A stretch of DNA of 64,000 nt from JBEKYD01 sp052148435. Its GTDB lineage: Bacteria; Acidobacteriota; Terriglobia; Bryobacterales; Bryobacteraceae. The DNA is taken from the NCBI GenBank assembly GCA_052148435.1, contig JBKQIF010000159.1:25045-89044 (forward strand), given 5' to 3'. Shown here piece by piece: positions 62,154 to 64,000 of this stretch; position 1 is the stretch's first letter; each line of letters opens with the position of its first letter. A program made the translations under genes and the position numbers. The notes below the pieces were generated by a model. That model did not search any database. It was given only the letters and a program-made list of their open reading frames with translations, and was not told where the DNA came from.

Positions 62154-62501
62154 ATGACCCCAAGAACACGGCCTGTTTCGTGGACCAGGGCGGCGTTGAA
62201 GGAATTCGAGACGTTCCCGGAAGGAGCCAGGTTGGTTTGCCTGGCCGCCCTGACCATCGCGGCCGAAGGCGGCAAGGCAGACATTGCGAAGCCGATGCGT
62301 GGGATGGGCTCGGGCGCGTTCGAGATTGCGCTGCCGGTCCGGGGCGATGCGTTCCGCGTGGTCTACGCGGTGCAACTGGCCGAGGAGATTTGGGTGATCC
62401 ACGCGTTTCAGCAGAAATCGACACAGGGCGTCAAGACGCCGAAGCGCGAGCTTGACGTGATAAGAGACCGTTTGAAGAGGCTGAAGGAGGCGCTGCGATG
62501 A
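62154..62501 (+). CDS. higB: HigB-type toxin (RelE superfamily, Gp49-like)
   Basis: 115 residues: VSWTRAALKEFETFPEGARL, then GKADIAKPMRGMGSGAFEIA, FRVVYAVQLAEEIWVIHAFQ and a final KSTQGVKTPKRELDVIRDRL. These are hallmark segments of the phage-derived Gp49-like/HigB family, which cleaves ribosome-bound mRNA. The toxin is first in the operon, as in higBA, and its stop overlaps the antitoxin start (ATGA). Confidence 0.92.
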   Translation: MTPRTRPVSWTRAALKEFETFPEGARLVCLAALTIAAEGGKADIAKPMRGMGSGAFEIALPVRGDAFRVVYAVQLAEEIWVIHAFQQKSTQGVKTPKRELDVIRDRLKRLKEALR

Positions 62502-62821
62502 AGGGCGAGAAATTGGACTTGGTGCGGGGGAGCGGGAACGTTTTTCGCGATCTGGGGCACACGAATGCCGATGCGGAGCAGTTCAAGGCGATCCTGGCGG
62601 CAGAGATTATCAAGGCGCTCGATCGGGAACGGCTGAGCGTGCGCGCCGCGCACGGGCGCACCGGGATCGCGGCGGCCGATTTCTCGCGCATTCGCAATGC
62701 GGACCTGGGTCGATTCACCGTGGATCGGCTGATGTCGATTCTCAACCGGCTGGGCTCGCGGGTCGAGGTGAAAGTCAGGGTGCGACGCGCGGAAACGGCT
62801 GCGCGCAAGGCGACGGCGTAA
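62498..62821 (+). CDS. higA: HigA-type XRE antitoxin
   Basis: 107 residues with a helix-turn-helix of the Xre type: LSVRAAHGRTGIAAADFSRI and LGRFTVDRLMSILNRLGSRV. AAGGAGG precedes the ATG inside the end of higB, so translation is coupled and probably strong. It represses the operon via the palindrome at 62098-62119. Confidence 0.9.
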   Translation: MKGEKLDLVRGSGNVFRDLGHTNADAEQFKAILAAEIIKALDRERLSVRAAHGRTGIAAADFSRIRNADLGRFTVDRLMSILNRLGSRVEVKVRVRRAETAARKATA

Positions 62822-62929
62822 TCGGCGGCGGGCGAGCGTCGAGTTTAGCCAGGAAAACACGCGCCAACGCGCCAGCGGTCCGTGGATAACTGGCTGCTGG
62901 CGTGGGAGATGAACGAAGCGGACGTTTTT

Positions 62930-63172
62930 ATGCAAACCACAGTGGATCTTCCCGACTCCCTCTACCAAAGGAGTGAAGCACTGGCGGCCTCGCGCGGAGC
63001 TACCGTGGAGCAGTTTATCGTTGAGGCCGTATTAAAAGAAGTCCAAGGCGATCCCATGCCGGAAACCTTCGGCTGCTTTGGCGACGGCGAAGTGGACCTT
63101 CCGGTAATCCGCTCGCGCCGGCCGGGGACGCTCGACCTATCGACTTTCGGCTTTGATGACCTACTTGCCTGA
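62930..63172 (+). CDS. VapB-like RHH antitoxin
   Basis: 80 residues from the ATG at 62930: QTTVDLPDSLYQRSEALAAS, then RGATVEQFIVEAVLKEVQGD, an RHH domain. The tail (SRRPGTLDLSTFGFDDLLA) is the typical toxin-binding end of VapB proteins. An in-frame start 48 bases upstream is possible but leaves the RHH off-centre. The toxin that should overlap it is truncated. Confidence 0.75.
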   Translation: MQTTVDLPDSLYQRSEALAASRGATVEQFIVEAVLKEVQGDPMPETFGCFGDGEVDLPVIRSRRPGTLDLSTFGFDDLLA

Positions 63173-63245
63173 CGTCAACGCACGGCCGCCAGCCGCAGTG
63201 CCGTTCGCTGAGTATAGACGAAGCGCGAAAGAAAAGCCGAGATGA
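63156..63245 (+). pseudogene. Truncated VapC PIN-domain toxin
   Basis: ATG at 63156 overlaps the antitoxin gene by 17 bases and reads MTYLPDVNA, the first strand and first acidic residue of PIN domains. After nine codons the sequence becomes unrelated (RPPAAVPFAEYRR) and stops after 29 residues. Intact VapC proteins have about 130 residues. Confidence 0.55.
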
Positions 63246-63254
63246 CTCTCGGCT
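63228..63254 (-). terminator. Intrinsic terminator of the LolC/E-type gene
   Basis: On the minus strand AGCCGAGA-GTCA-TCTCGGCT forms an 8-bp stem, followed by TTTTCTTTC. It lies about 30 bases after the stop of the permease gene. Confidence 0.7.
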
Positions 63255-63256
63255 CG

Positions 63257-63281
63257 GCAGGCTTGACAGCCTGCGCCACGG
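63257..63281. repeat. GCAGGCT-TGAC-AGCCTGC hairpin repeat
   Basis: A perfect 7-bp inverted repeat (63257-63274) followed by GCCACG. The same core occurs at 51981-51996 and 52713-52726. Confidence 0.6.
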
Positions 63282-63282
63282 G

Positions 63283-64000
63283 TTATTCGTAGCGCAGGAC
63301 TTCGGCGGGGGCGATGCGGGTGGCGTTGCGGGCGGGGTAGAGGGTCGCCAGAAAGCTGACCAGGATAGCTACGGCGGCGATCCAAACGCCATCCAGCCAG
63401 TGGGTTTCAAACGGCACATAGCTGAGCGCATAGACCGAAGCATCGAGCGGTATCCAGTGGTATCGGTCGGCGAAATAGCAGAGGAGGTAACCGGCAGTGA
63501 GACCGATGGCGCTGCCAAACGCTCCGATCAGCAGGCCCTGCGCTATGAAGATACGGCGGATCTGGGCCTGGCGCGCGCCCATGGACATCAGAATGGCGAT
63601 GTCCCTGTATTTTTCCATCACCATCATTACCAGGGTAATGAAGATATTCAGCGCCGCCACCAGCAGAATCAGGCCGATGACGATGGTGGTGACGATGCGC
63701 TCGCTTTGGAGCGCGCTGAGCAGTTGCTTGTTGCGCTCCATCCAGGTGGTGGTGGTGTACTTGGGGCCGACCAGGGCTTCCACTTGCCGGGCGATTTCAG
63801 GGGCGCGGTGCACATCGTCCACGTTCAGCTCGATCTGGTTGATTACGTCTTCGAGCGAGAGGAACTTTTGCGCCGCGCGGAGGCTGGTGAACGCCCAGAG
63901 CTCGTCGATATCGTAGAAGCCGGTTTCAAAGACACCGACCACTTTGAAACGGCGGACAGCGGGTTCCGGACCGAGCGGCGTCAGCTCCCCTTCCGGGCTG
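63283..64000 (-). CDS. ABC transporter permease, LolC/LolE/FtsX type (5' end cut by window)
   Basis: The 3' part of about 239 codons is visible. Four helices including VTTIVIGLILLVAALNIFIT, MVMEKYRDIAILMSMGARQA and IRRIFIAQGLLIGAFGSAIG. The MEKxRDIAILxSMGA box is the MacB/LolC coupling motif. It ends PARNATRIAPAEVLRYE, usual for LolC/E. It probably takes part in lipoprotein release to the outer membrane. The rest lies outside the window. Confidence 0.9.
   Translation of the reverse strand, partial: SPEGELTPLGPEPAVRRFKVVGVFETGFYDIDELWAFTSLRAAQKFLSLEDVINQIELNVDDVHRAPEIARQVEALVGPKYTTTTWMERNKQLLSALQSERIVTTIVIGLILLVAALNIFITLVMMVMEKYRDIAILMSMGARQAQIRRIFIAQGLLIGAFGSAIGLTAGYLLCYFADRYHWIPLDASVYALSYVPFETHWLDGVWIAAVAILVSFLATLYPARNATRIAPAEVLRYE

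Overview
The window looks like chromosome of a high-GC acidobacterium, most likely of the Bryobacterales/Solibacter type. This is inferred from several things together: dense coding at high GC, many Tat-type leaders on secreted enzymes, numerous glycoside hydrolases (GH2 twice, GH78, GH105 and GH127 types), flagellar fliHIJ genes, many small toxin-antitoxin modules, and GC-rich hairpin repeats between genes. No rRNA, tRNA, CRISPR array, transposase or integrase was seen.

Layout. 1-2339: end of a flagellar export operon (fliH partial, fliI, fliJ). 2344-6197: a secreted GH2 glycosidase and an ACS-type MFS carrier. 6563-11248: a Tat-type DUF362 protein, a decayed DUF433-type antitoxin, an O-antigen-ligase-like protein with its TPR partner, and an SDR dehydrogenase. 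11233-15409: a complete sugar ABC importer (binding protein, two permeases, ATPase) on the minus strand. 16738-22603: a tripartite ABC efflux operon (HlyD adaptor, ATPase, ABC-2 permease, MarR regulator, TolC) with a SnoaL-like tail gene. 22992-31354: a sugar-acid/pectin-type locus with a DHDPS-family lyase, an enolase-superfamily dehydratase, a propeller protein, a GH105 hydrolase, a sugar porter and a second GH2. 31523-36733: a membrane-anchored JAMM protease divergent from cdaA-cdaR (c-di-AMP synthesis), then a formylglycine sulfatase. 36755-38120: a tandem repeat block and a parE/antitoxin pair. 38310-43289: msrPQ, pyrF, an MFS exporter, and a zincin plus Cys-rich membrane protein. 43456-49263: a secreted protein, a GH78 rhamnosidase, an EgtD-like methyltransferase with fabI, and a TPR/jelly-roll protein. 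49359-53612: a two-component system, an antitoxin with a truncated ParE, and a DUF1778/GNAT toxin-antitoxin pair. 54090-61824: GH127, an SGNH esterase, an acyl-CoA ligase and two propeller proteins. 62098-64000: higBA with its palindromic operator, a VapB-like antitoxin with a broken VapC, and the end of a LolC/E-type permease.

How the genes work together. The carbohydrate genes form a plausible chain: exo-enzymes trim plant or microbial polysaccharides (GH2, GH78, GH105, GH127, sulfatase), porters and the ABC importer take up products, and sugar-acid enzymes process them. The lyase and the dehydratase carry Tat-like leaders, so they may act outside the cytoplasm. Small antitoxins outlive their toxins at three places (7.8, 52.2 and 63.2 kb), two of them close to dispersed GCAGGCT..AGCCTGC hairpin repeats. 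One repeat copy appears to supply the -35 box for a neighbouring toxin-antitoxin promoter. Other points worth following are a six-copy TTGTGCA direct-repeat element with 10-bp period and the JAMM-transmembrane-proline-rich protein facing cdaA. Start sites, promoters and repeat boundaries were read by eye and are less certain than the gene calls.
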